Part shown: one piece after another, positions 53,956 to 64,000 of the stretch | Layout: each line of letters opens with the position of its first letter | How positions within the stretch are numbered: the stretch's first letter is position 1 | NCBI GenBank assembly: GCA_029298735.1 | Contig: JANSLP010000008.1 | Location: 310,001 to 374,000 of the forward strand | Direction: 5' to 3' | DNA from: Ophiostoma sp. CBS 140.51 | Taxonomy: Eukaryota; Ascomycota; Sordariomycetes; Ophiostomatales; Ophiostomataceae | DNA: 64,000 bases | Position numbers and translations under genes: made by a program | The notes under the pieces: model-generated | Seen by the model: only the letters and a program-made list of their open reading frames with translations | The model's database searches: none | What the model was told of the DNA's origin: nothing

Positions 53956-56650
53956 CTATTCGAAGCTGGCCGGTCCTTGGGCCAAGGGGTCGGGGCTTGC
54001 ATACACTTCGTAGAAGCTCTGGTATCGTGCCTCTGCCTTTTGAAGTGTGGCCTCGTCTAGGCTGGCTGGCGGCTCGCTGGCCTCTTTGCCCTTTGTCGTC
54101 GAGGTCTGGACGGAGGTCGGACTGTTCATATGTTAGCAGGTGATCTTGAGAAAAGGTCGTAGCAAGCAATATGCGGATGTGGAGGAAACTCACCCAAAGA
54201 TCTCCCGGTCGATCTCAATAAATTTCTTCATCGAATCCTTTCCTCCTCTTTGCTGCAGATACGTCAGGTACGCCTCACAGATCTCCTTCTTGGTAGACTG
54301 TGACAGCCGGCTCCGCGTTCGCATCTCCGTGATGACGTTGTCGACACGCTCAGCTGCCTGCGCTTCAGTTTCTGCGGTCGTCGGCTGCGCCAACTCAAAG
54401 TTGAACCACTTCCACCAAAATTGCCGGCTGTCGGCATAGTACTCCACATTCTTGACAAACACCGTGCGCGCGTCATCAACGGAACCCTTGATCTTCCACA
54501 GCATGAACGCCCATTCTGCGACGAGAACTGCCTTCACAAACAGATCGACCTCTGGCTCACCAAGCTTCTTCTTGAACACGTCAATGGCAGCTTCAAGGCC
54601 GACCTGCCGGCGCTCCAGATTGGCGAGAGACACGATGGTCTCCACGCTGTTCGGAAGCACATCAAGAATCGCCTCGTGGATAGCACGGGCCGTGTCGATG
54701 CGTCCACAGCTCTCTTCAAAGTACGCAAACTGCAGCCGGATGGCCGGGCGGCTGATGGGCACAAAGAGTGTTGCGGCGCGCAGGAACACGATGCGCGCAT
54801 CCTCTCCCTTGCCCGGCTGTGCTGACATCCACCGTGCGTAGCGCAGCCAAAACTCGTCGTAGTACGCGCATGTCACTAGACAGCGCTCATACAAGAAGAC
54901 GGTGCGCACGTAGTCGCCGCTAGCCTCTTCAAAGTCTAGGTATTTGCGCCAGTTGATCAGCTGTGCGTGGTCGAGCATGGTTACGTGGAAGTACGGCCGC
55001 TTGATCTCCGACTCGAACGCCCACCTCTTGGTCGTCTCTTCCTGCGTCTTCGTAAACGTCTCGTAGGAGAGGGCGTCGGCCTTGGCGCGCAGGGCGGCCT
55101 CGATCTCCGGCTCGGTTTTGCTGCTGTAGTGGGGATCCTCGGCCTCGAGCTCCGCCCGCAGACGCGTGAGGACCTCCTCTGATGCAAGCTCTACAACGGG
55201 CCGGGTCTGTGCAAGCTGGCGGAAGCGCTCATAGTACCGCGCATACTGGTGCATCGGGATGTGGATAATGCGCTTTAAGATGGCAAAGATGTTCTCCGTG
55301 GCCTCCAGCCGTTCCTCGTACTCGAGGTATTTGTCCCAAAGAGGGTGCGCCAAAAAGTCGAGTCCGACATTGTCAGCAGCGCGATCAAATAGCCTAGACA
55401 AGAAAACACAGTCAGTTGATGTTCGTAACCGAAAATGCTACCTCCTGGCTATTGGGTGGGCCAAGAGGCAGCCCGGGGAAAGGGGTTAATAGTAAGAGAC
55501 AAGGAGTGGGGAGAAGGGGGAGAGGGTGATTGGGAAGGGAGCAAAAATACAACAATATTGCTTTTGATCCGAATAGATTTGTAAGTTGCAAAAAAATCGA
55601 GGTGGGACAATGGTGCCGAAATTTGCAGGGCAGATATCGATCAGAGCAAAAGGCAAGGTCAAGCAGGATTGCGAGCGGTCTGCGACGGGAGAGCGAGGGC
55701 AGCAACGTAGCTGTAGAAGCTGATGCTGCCCTGGTAGAAAAGTATAAAAATGCTTGTGTGGTTTGTGAGAGAGAGCACATCCACCAGGACGATTTTTGTT
55801 TTCAGAATGGCCATGACTGGATATTCTCACCGTGAAGGGTTGATGCGATGCGGGCCGTTGACACGACGCAAGAAGACACGGGGCCTGTCTCTCGGTATGC
55901 GCACGTCGCCGGATACTCCTCGTTCCCCGCTCTTCACACGCGACCGTCCATATTGCTCTTTCTTTCCATCCTCTTTCGGTCTTCCTTCCTTCTTTTCGCG
56001 CGTGCTTTCTCGACTCTCGTTCTTTCCCTTCCTCGGGCGTGCGAACTACTGGTTATGGGTGGACAACAAAAGGCAGAGGGGGGATACCAAGAGGGGAGTA
56101 TAGGAGGGGTGGCAAGGGGGGGAAGGGGGTTAGAAGGAGGTTGACAAACTCTGTCGGGACTTACTCTCTCACGGGCTGGGGCTCGTGGGTTGTTTCAAGC
56201 TTGAACGTGCAGAACTGTGTCCACAGGTCGACCGAGTTTGTGATGCTGGCACAGCCACGCTCATAGATCATCTCAGCAGCCTCAGGGCCGGAGATGTTAA
56301 ACTCAAAGTCGGCAAACTTCTTCCAGTAGCCGAACAGCAGGGGGAACTTGCGTAGCATGCGGTCGTAGGTACTGCGCATTGTCTCGATGGCTTGCGGGGT
56401 CGAGTTGCGGTTGAGGCCGCCGTCGAGGGCCTCGCACGCGTACAGCAGCTTCTCCCAGAGCTCGAAGTTGTCGGAGTCGGCATCCTGCAGGAACAAGCAT
56501 AGGTCAGCAAAAGGCCAATGGTGAAGCAAAATCAAAGAAAGCCAGAAAAGACTCAGAATCACGTACCAGCTGCAAGCTCAGCGTCCGGATCTCGGCGTTC
56601 TCTTCGTCTGTGCCGCCATAGTTGTAGTCGGTCATCGTGACGTCGGACAT
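53956..56650 (-). CDS. PRP39: U1 snRNP splicing factor Prp39 homologue
   Basis: HAT-repeat scaffold of the U1 snRNP, needed for commitment of 5' splice sites; nuclear. Exons 56650-56567, 56484-56165, 55393-54194, 54121-53956 give 589 residues. Introns are 82, 771 and 72 bp; the second is far longer than any other here, but the frames on both sides join without loss at VRE-LFDRAADNVGLDFLAHPLWDKYLEYEER. HAT repeats run through almost the whole protein: FELWEKLL, FGYWKKFADFE, VDLWTQFCTFKL, LINWRKYLDFEEASG, DEFWLRYARWM and RQFWWKWFNFEL. The final 55 residues are variable. Length and order fit Prp39 better than Prp42 or Rna14. Confidence 0.88.
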
Positions 56651-57721
56651 GATGGCGAGGGTAGTTTCTCAGTCGATGGCAACTGCGACGATGTGACAGG
56701 AGAAGTCTCTTTGCGACGCCTTTGCTTGCGATCAAGGCAGCAAAAGGGGTGAAGGAGATGCGCAAAAAAGACAATCGCTCGTTCGTGGTAGAGTATCGCC
56801 AAGAGACGGTAAATGCTACCGTATAAATATGCGCGCTTTGTCGTCGGCGGAGGTTGTTGGTGCGCGTTTGCGATAACACGGAAAACTGGTGATGCAGGAG
56901 GCAGAGAAGGCTGGACGGGAAGAGGAGAACGAGCAAGATTTGGCGCTGACGATTGGATTGTTGTTTTGCTCTCTTGGCTTTTGTTAGCGCAATGTACAAT
57001 GTTGCATGCACGGGCCAACCAGGCTGGGTTGTGCCTTCCGTCCTGCTAAATTACCCAAAAACGGCTAGCTAGATTACTTCAGCGGATTTTCAGTTGGGTC
57101 ACGTGCGTCTCTCAATGCGCTTTTCCACTTCTGCCACTGTGGTAGCTGCGTCATGGTATCCACTCGGGACAGGCGGCGTGCTGTTGTGCTCTGCGGCGGC
57201 AGGCGCCCCTCAGCGTCTCAGCTCAGCTTGCAGCAACGGTGATGGCTTTTTTGGGCTTCCAATCTGACAACCTCTTTTTATCCCCACGAAAAAAGACACG
57301 ACACGATATTGGCACGCGCATGCCCGGTTAGAACGCATTTTCAATTCCTACAGCTCCAACTGCAGCACTCTTGCTGCAGTCCCTCTCCATCGACGACAAT
57401 TCATCCAACCACGGAGAGCTTGGAGCTCGAAAGTTGAAATCGTCACGAAAAACTTCACTTTGGAATCAGCAGCTTTACAAACACTCCCCCAACGCCACCT
57501 GTACACATATACACTATCCCCAGAAGTGCTCACCCCGTGCGGAAAAGCGATGCCCAGACGCTCTTCAAAACCATCGTCCGCCTCTCCAGCGAACCTCGCA
57601 TGTCTGAGTTTCCTGGGTCTCCCTTCTGGGCCTTATTGACCGACATCTCGACAGACCGACTTTTTAAGCTTTTGAATATCAAGCTTCCGACAGTGGACAT
57701 ATACGATTGAAACGAACATCA
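56651..57721. promoter_or_regulatory. Divergent promoter region, PRP39 / inositol phosphatase
   Basis: 1.07 kb between opposing start codons; no other gene seen. The open frame of 128-150 codons at 56559-57018 lies mainly upstream of PRP39 and has no domain. Confidence 0.4.
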
Positions 57722-60700
57722 ATGGACTACGTCGGCAGCACGGTGTCGTGGAACGGCCAGGTACCGGATCCTGATACCTCCAGCCGACTGTTGATCCGCG
57801 ATTATCCACACCGCGCCATCGCCATCGTTTCGCAGACACACGCCCTCATCTTCCGCCACAGCGCTGCCGGAAGCGAGTCACAGAATGGCAGCAGTGCCAA
57901 TGGAGGAAATGGCGGCGGCGGTGGCAGCGCCATCTCCAAGTGCATGGTCGAATTCTCGCCCATAACTAAGGGCATGCTGAGCGACTATCGACCTTTAACG
58001 CCAAGACCCGTCTACGGAACATTGGGCCTGATTGCGGTCAACCAGGATGTATTTTTGAGCGTCATTACACAGGCGCTGCGTGTAGCCACACTGCGGCCGG
58101 GTGAGACGGCCGAGATGATCCAGCAGGTGCAGTTCTTCTGCCTCAACACCAACGAATACGACGACGTTCTGTCGGCCGCCAGCGACCCATGGGATCCAGA
58201 TGGCGATTCTGCGTCTGTCTACTCGCAAGGCCTCAGTCGGCGCGACGTACCTGTTGAGCACCCGTGTCAGGAGCTTATGAAGCTGCTGGGCAACCGCAGT
58301 TTCTATTACAGCACCGACTTTGACATGACCAACCGACTGCAAGACCGTTCCGCCGATGCTTCGTCGTTTGACATTGACAACTTTGACGAATCGTTTTTGT
58401 GGAACTCGTTTATGATCCAGCCGCTCGTCCAGTTCCGCGCAAGGCTGCAGCCACATGAGCGTGAGACACTCGACTCGTCGCGCATCCTTACCTCGGCAGT
58501 ACGTGGTTTCTGCTTAACTGTCACCATCCCACAGTCCGTGGCTCCATTACGCAACACCCAGTCTGGCATGCCGTCGTATCTCACGGTGATCTCGCGACTA
58601 TCGTGTCGGCGCGCAGGTACCCGCTTCAACTCGCGAGGTATTGATGACGACGGCAACGTAGCCAATTTTGTCGAGACCGAGACCATATACTGGAGCCCAA
58701 GCGGTGTCGTGTTCTCATACGTGCAGGTCCGCGGCTCGGTGCCCGTCTTCTGGGAGCAGTCGCCTGGCCTGATTCCCGGCCACCAGAAAATCATTGTGAC
58801 GCGGTCACCAGACGGTGCACAGCCAGCCTTTGACAAGCACTTTGAGGATCTGGAGACGTCATACGGCGCCGTGCACGTCATCAACCTCCTGAGCGAAGCC
58901 AAGCCTGGCGAAGCCGAGCTGACCCAATGCTACCGCTACGGCCTGCAACATACACCTTTGGCACAGAAAAGCAGCGACAGGAACAGCTCTTCAGACCATG
59001 CTTTGATCCGAGCAACCGAGTACGACTTTCACGCGGAAACAAAAGGCCCCACAGGCTACGAAGCAGCACAGGAGATCCGGCACTACATCGAGAACTCGGC
59101 TAATGGCTTTGCCTACTACTTGGCGATGGAGGCGGATGACGCCCGGAGCAGTGGCAACAGTGGCCGCAAACAAAGCAGCGCCAGTGCCCACCGCCGGTTT
59201 GTGGTCGTCCTACAGCAGGAGGGCGTGTTCCGCACAAACTGCCTCGACTGTCTAGATCGAACAAACTTGATCCAAACGATCATCTCTCAGATGGCGGTCG
59301 AGACTTTCTTGGATCACCGCAGCGAACGTGCCGGGTCAGACTTTTGGGTGCGGCATTCGAACTTGTGGGCCGACAATGGCGACGCACTGTCCAAGATCTA
59401 CGCTGGTACGGGCGCGCTCAAATCATCGTTTACACGGCATGGCAAGATGTCGTTGGCCGGCGCCATTGCGGATGCGCGCAAGTCGGCGACACGGCTGTAT
59501 ATCAACAACTTTGCCGACAAGGGCCGGCAAAACACCATCGATATGCTGCTTGGTCGACTGTACGGCCAAGCACCGGTTGTTCTTTTCGACCCGATCAGCG
59601 ACTACGTCACGCTCGAACTCAACAAGCGGGCGGCCACCTTTTCATCATCCGAGGTGATCAAAATGTAAGTACAGCAGTGCCTCAATTATTTTTTTAATTC
59701 TGACATCAACTAACACCTTCAGATGGGTCGGCACGTTCAACCTCAATGGCCGTCTCGACGGCTTACACGAGGACCTGTCGCCATGGCTTTTCCCAACCCA
59801 AGTGAAGTCAGCCGACCAACTCCCCGAGATTGTGGCCATTGGCTTCCAGGAAATTGTGGAGTTGAGCCCCCAACAGATCATGAACAGTGATCCAACACGC
59901 AAGCAGCAGTGGGAAGTCGTTGTGCGTAACACGCTCAACAAACACGCAGCCGTAGCAGGCGGGGAGCAGTATGTGCTTCTTCGCAGTGGCCAACTCGTTG
60001 GCGCGGCACTGTGTATCTTTGTCAAGTCGTCGTCGCTGGCCAAGATCAAGAACGTCGAGGGCAGCGTCAAGAAGACAGGCATGTCTGGCATGGCAGGCAA
60101 CAAGGGTGCAGTCGGCATCCGCCTTGACTATGCCAATACGCCCATCTGCTTTGTGACGGCGCATTTGGCGGCTGGCTTTGCCAACTATGAAGAGCGCAAT
60201 CGGGACTATCTCACAATCCACCACGGTCTGCGATTCCAGCGCAATCGTGGTATCGACGACCACGATGCCGTCATGTGGTTCGGTGACTTCAACTACCGCG
60301 TCGGCCTGGGTCGTGATCGTGCTCTGGATCTCGTTCGCACCCGTAACTTAGAAGCACTTTACGAAAACGACCAGCTGAACCTGCAAATGGTGGCCGGTCT
60401 GGCGTTCCCCTACTACTCAGAAGCACGAATCACATTCATGCCGACGTACAAATTTGACGTTGGACGGGACGACTACGACTCGTCGGAGAAGCAGCGGATT
60501 CCTGCATGGACAGACCGTATTCTACGCAAGGGTCAGCACCTGCGACAAACCGAGTACAACTCGGCTCCATTGCGGTTCTCGGATCATCGGCCAGTGTATG
60601 CGCACTTCCAGTGCACAGTCAACATTGTCGACGAGGCAATGCGCGACAAGATCAGCCGCGAGCTGTACGAGCGGCGCAAGGGTGAGGTCGGTGACGTGAC

Positions 60701-61859
60701 GGCCAACACGACAGTTGAGGACACGGATGATGAGGATCTCATTGGCTACGACGCTATCGAGCCAGGACTACCAGCAGCAAGCTCAGATCGGCAAAAGTGG
60801 TGGCTGGATAATGGACGCATGGCGCAAGCAAGAATCCAGCCTCCAACACCAGCCAACCCGTCAACACACACAACGGTCCTCAACCCCAAGCGGCCGGCAA
60901 ACCCCTTTTCACCCACCGACGAGCCGGACTGGGTGGCGGTGCCGCGCGCAGAGTCACGGTTATCGTCATTCTCAAGCCTATCGACATCGCCATACGAACA
61001 TATCAGCCACTCAACAGTGCTATCATCGTCAGCCAACAGCCAGAACAATGGTAGCGCCGCAGCCTCCAGAAAGGGTGGACAGCCCATGGCCCAGAGCTTG
61101 TCGTCGCAGTTCTATCGGCAAGACGAAACGGCCACGCCCCCACCACCTCCACCACCAAGGCGACAAGGGGCTGGAAATACAGAAAACGACGCTGTGTCGG
61201 TCGCAAGTAAGAAATCGGCCTCAACGGCGTCGTTTGCATCCACATTCCCTGGTCCTCCACCGCCACCAAACTCGAGGGTGCCACCAACCATCAGCGGTGT
61301 TACCAAGGCTCTGGATGAGCTGAGGGCGTCTTCGTCTTCGTCACCATCATCCTTTTCTAATGCCAGCGACCGCCATGGCCCGCCTGTGCTCCCCAGACAG
61401 ACCTCCACCAAGGTCAACACGACGTTCCAACCACCACCGACACATGCCATCTCACCCCGGCCAGTGTCCGCTGCATCTAGCACTTCGGCATCGGGAACAA
61501 ATATCTCGGCCAAGGGCAAGCCGGTGCCGCCTGTCGCAAAGAAGCCAGCCCATCTGGCATCCGTTCCGTCCGCAACACCCTCGCCGACCTCAAGCCGCGT
61601 AGGGTCTGCATCCCACAACCTAGGTGACGGCACTGGCAGCGGCACTCCTCCTCCCAAGCCACCTCGGCGACGCACCGACCTAGCAGCATCCGGTTACAGT
61701 GATACACCGCCGAAGCTCCCGGCACGCACATCAACTGTTGCGAGCCACGGTCGGCCCATTCCGTCGTCTACAAAAGCGCGGTCCAGCAATATCGACCTTC
61801 TAGGCGACGACGACTCAGGCAACGAGCTGTCGCGTTATCAACCCCTACAGCCGTCATGA
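57722..61859 (+). CDS. Synaptojanin-type phosphoinositide phosphatase (Inp51/52/53)
   Basis: Two-domain phosphatase acting on PI(4,5)P2 and monophosphates at membranes, in endocytosis and actin control. Exons 57722-59664 and 59723-61859 give 1359 residues. The N-terminal SAC domain contains the catalytic CX5R as RTNCLDCLDRTN (about residue 504), intact. The intron falls exactly between the two domains. The 5-phosphatase domain starts at WVGTFNLNGR and shows all signature motifs: MWFGDFNYRV, RIPAWTDRIL and SDHRPV. The C-terminal 330 residues are Pro/Ser-rich with PPPPPPPRR and PPKPPRR runs, typical SH3-binding tails. Both active sites look functional, as in Inp52/Inp53 and unlike Inp51. The ATG at 57722 follows a non-ATG open stretch. 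Confidence 0.92.
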
Positions 61860-64000
61860 GTAACGTCCGATGCAGAAGTCCAGCTGATGTGTACAACTGA
61901 CAAGTAGAAAAAGCTGAGAGAGGGGCACATAGTGCATGGAAAAGTCCAATCCCCGATGTGCATGCATGACACTGTGGCTCTGATACGGCCCTGCAGTACT
62001 CAGCGCGGGGATCGTCTCGAGGATCGACTTGGTCGTGGCACAGCAAAGAAGGCTACAGACTACAAAAGGGCAGACAGGCACTGGAGTGAAGGTGCACTGC
62101 ACTAGTTCACGAGCGACGAGGCATGAACAACAGCTACATGGTCGTTTTTTGGGTACCGATATCAACGAATCTTATGAATGGGTCAATATAGACAAAATAA
62201 AGGAAATGGATACCTTCCAGTCTCACACTCAGTGCAACAAGGCTTCAACAGTCAACGGGACAATCTACTCGGCATAATGAGCCGCAAATGGGTTACCTTG
62301 CAAGAGATGAATGCAGGCCGTCCGTTTACAGTGTGTCAGAGTGTATATTCGTCAAGCTGGAAACTGGCCTAGCCGCCATTTCGGCACTCTTATGCCAAAG
62401 TCCACTGATGTCCACTACAGCGCGTAGCTCGGTCCCTGTAAGAGCTGTGATCAGTGCCTGTTCCGTGTCGGCACCCCAGTAGCCGTCAAGAGGCCGTTTC
62501 ACACAAAGTCCCCAGTCACCATTTTAGGGGTCTCCACGATCTCAAATCGGAGCCTTACGAGGCCATAAGGGTTCTGATTAATCTAGTATTTATCGTGACC
62601 TTTTCTGTTCTCTTCTTTTCTATTTTTGTTGTCTATTTTGCTGTCCCCTTTTTTGTCTTCTTTTTCTCCCCTAACGGCCACGCCGTAGCGCCTTCCAGCC
62701 GCCTCCTACGTCATTTTCTCTTCAGAGCCAAGAGTGCCACCAAAACGCACAGGGCACAAACACCTCAGCGGCCCTCGCGGCTCCTGCGGCCCTCGGGCAG
62801 TCCTCTAACGGCTTCAGCGGCCTTAGTGGGCTTCAGTGGACCTCTCCCGCCAGCCAACCACAGCGCTGTATGCTCACTTCTCCCAGCCTTCTTTTCTACC
62901 GTTTGTCATGCCCCTTGGCAGAACAGCGCATGGTGCCATCACAACTCCGTCACATGGACAGGCTCGACACCCAAACAGCTCCCAATGCTTCCCCAAAATC
63001 CCTGCATCTTTCAGTCAGCCGTGTCACCGCTTTTTGCAAGGTGTCGCACGAGGTTTTCCAGGCTCTGTCGTCCGTTCACTCAACGCCTGCAAGCTGCAGC
63101 CTTTTGCTTTCGCCTCCAATTTCGACCCGTAGCCTCTTCCTCAGATCCCTTGAGCATCCTGGCGCCCCAGAATATGCCCCTTTTCGTCCAACGGTCGCGC
63201 GCCTGGCGGTTTTAACTGAAATTTCGCTTCTTTATTTCCTTATCGTTACCGCCTTTTCGTTGGTTGTTTTAGGGCATCTTTGGGCATTGAAATGCCCACA
63301 TTGCACCTTCCTTTGCGTCTTTTCGAGGCTGCCACGGCTGCTCGAGGGTCCACTGAAAGCGCTAATGTTGGCGCTACTCGCTGATGCTACCCGCTCTGTC
63401 GCGTGCAGCGTGCTTGGCAATGTTGGTGCATGCGCTACCGCGCTAGCGAGGCCCCCCCGAGACAGCGTGACAGCGCCCTGGGCCGACCTTTTTTTAAAAC
63501 GGCAGGCACACACGGTTGAGTAAAAAAACAGAAAGCAAAACACCGCAAAGGCTGAAAGGTGGCTTCGCGTGTACGAGACAATGGAGGAAGGAGACGGAGA
63601 AAGAAAGAACGAGCGAGCGTGGAATAGTGTTGTATTCCACGCTAGAAATACGCGGACGTCTCAACAATAGGGAAGCACAACAGAGAACAAATAAGAAAGA
63701 AAAGAGGTTGTCGGAGGTGGTGTGGGTTGGTCGGTTGGACTCCACGATGTGCCTTCCTGAAGCGGAACCCAGCACATTTCGCCGCAAACTCGCCCGACAC
63801 ACAGACTCAAGAAACAACCACGGAAAGAGCGCAGAAAGCATGCTTCCTTTCACTGAAGTCTCCGCGCTCTCATTCGGCGCCTGTTTTCCAGCTTCCGTTC
63901 TCGCTCGACCATGGGTTTCTCTCGTCAAGAAAGGAAGAATATGTCCTATCCCAATGCTTATTCCTATTTTCACAATCACTCGTAGCCTGCCGTGACTTCC
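61860..64000. other. Intergenic to window end, no gene seen
   Basis: 2.1 kb. Open frames up to about 250 codons (62454-63215, 62870-63523) give Ser/Pro/Arg/Phe-rich products without domains or signal structure and lie on T- or CT-rich sequence. They may be leader or promoter of a gene beyond the window. Confidence 0.5.

Noticed and set aside
55530..55835. 101-codon plus-strand frame inside the PRP39 intron
   Set aside because: No domain, no leader, poor start context; a nested gene is not supported.
62454..63523. Overlapping frames of 253 and 217 codons
   Set aside because: Products are Phe/Ser/Pro/Arg-rich without conserved motifs, on pyrimidine-skewed spacer DNA.

Overview
The window is nuclear DNA of a filamentous ascomycete. 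The evidence is short spliceosomal introns (50-94 bp, GTRNGT donors, CTAAC branch points), two Zn2Cys6 regulators, a PTH11-like rhodopsin-domain protein, a DUF7708-NACHT protein relic and GC-rich exons set in long purine/pyrimidine-skewed spacers. The gene families point to Sordariomycetes. A Sporothrix/Ophiostomatales-like origin is only a guess from gene style.

Layout. 0-6 kb: the 3' end of cytochrome c peroxidase, then two abutting decayed genes, a DUF7708-NACHT (NLR-type) pseudogene on the minus strand and a SNF2-helicase relic on the plus strand. 6-16 kb: ATP11 assembly factor, a peroxisomal 4CL-like acyl-CoA ligase, a small secreted protein and a GPI-type cell-wall protein, separated by large gene-poor spacers. 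16-20.6 kb: gene-poor. 20.6-28.6 kb: a 2,3-dihydroxybenzoate-type decarboxylase divergent from a Zn2Cys6 regulator, then a metallo-beta-lactamase-fold protein divergent from a flavin-reductase-like protein.

29.9-42.4 kb looks like a metabolic cluster: salicylate-hydroxylase-like FAD monooxygenase, atypical SDR, Zn2Cys6 regulator, second FAD monooxygenase, an isopenicillin-N-acyltransferase-like Ntn hydrolase and an anion/vitamin-type MFS transporter. A near-identical 15-bp palindrome (CGG-N9-CCG) lies upstream of the SDR and upstream of the regulator. The enzymes suggest modification or breakdown of an aromatic acid or an amide-containing metabolite; no substrate can be read from the sequence.

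42.7-64 kb: PTH11-like membrane protein, a 4.8-kb gene-poor spacer, a secreted BBE-type FAD oxidase, an SH3BGR-like protein with a very long acidic tail, the U1 snRNP factor Prp39 (with a 771-bp intron) and a synaptojanin-type inositol polyphosphate 5-phosphatase. The last 2.1 kb shows no gene. All exon boundaries were read by eye from splice consensus and frame continuity. Most large antisense ORFs are shadows of GC-rich genes.
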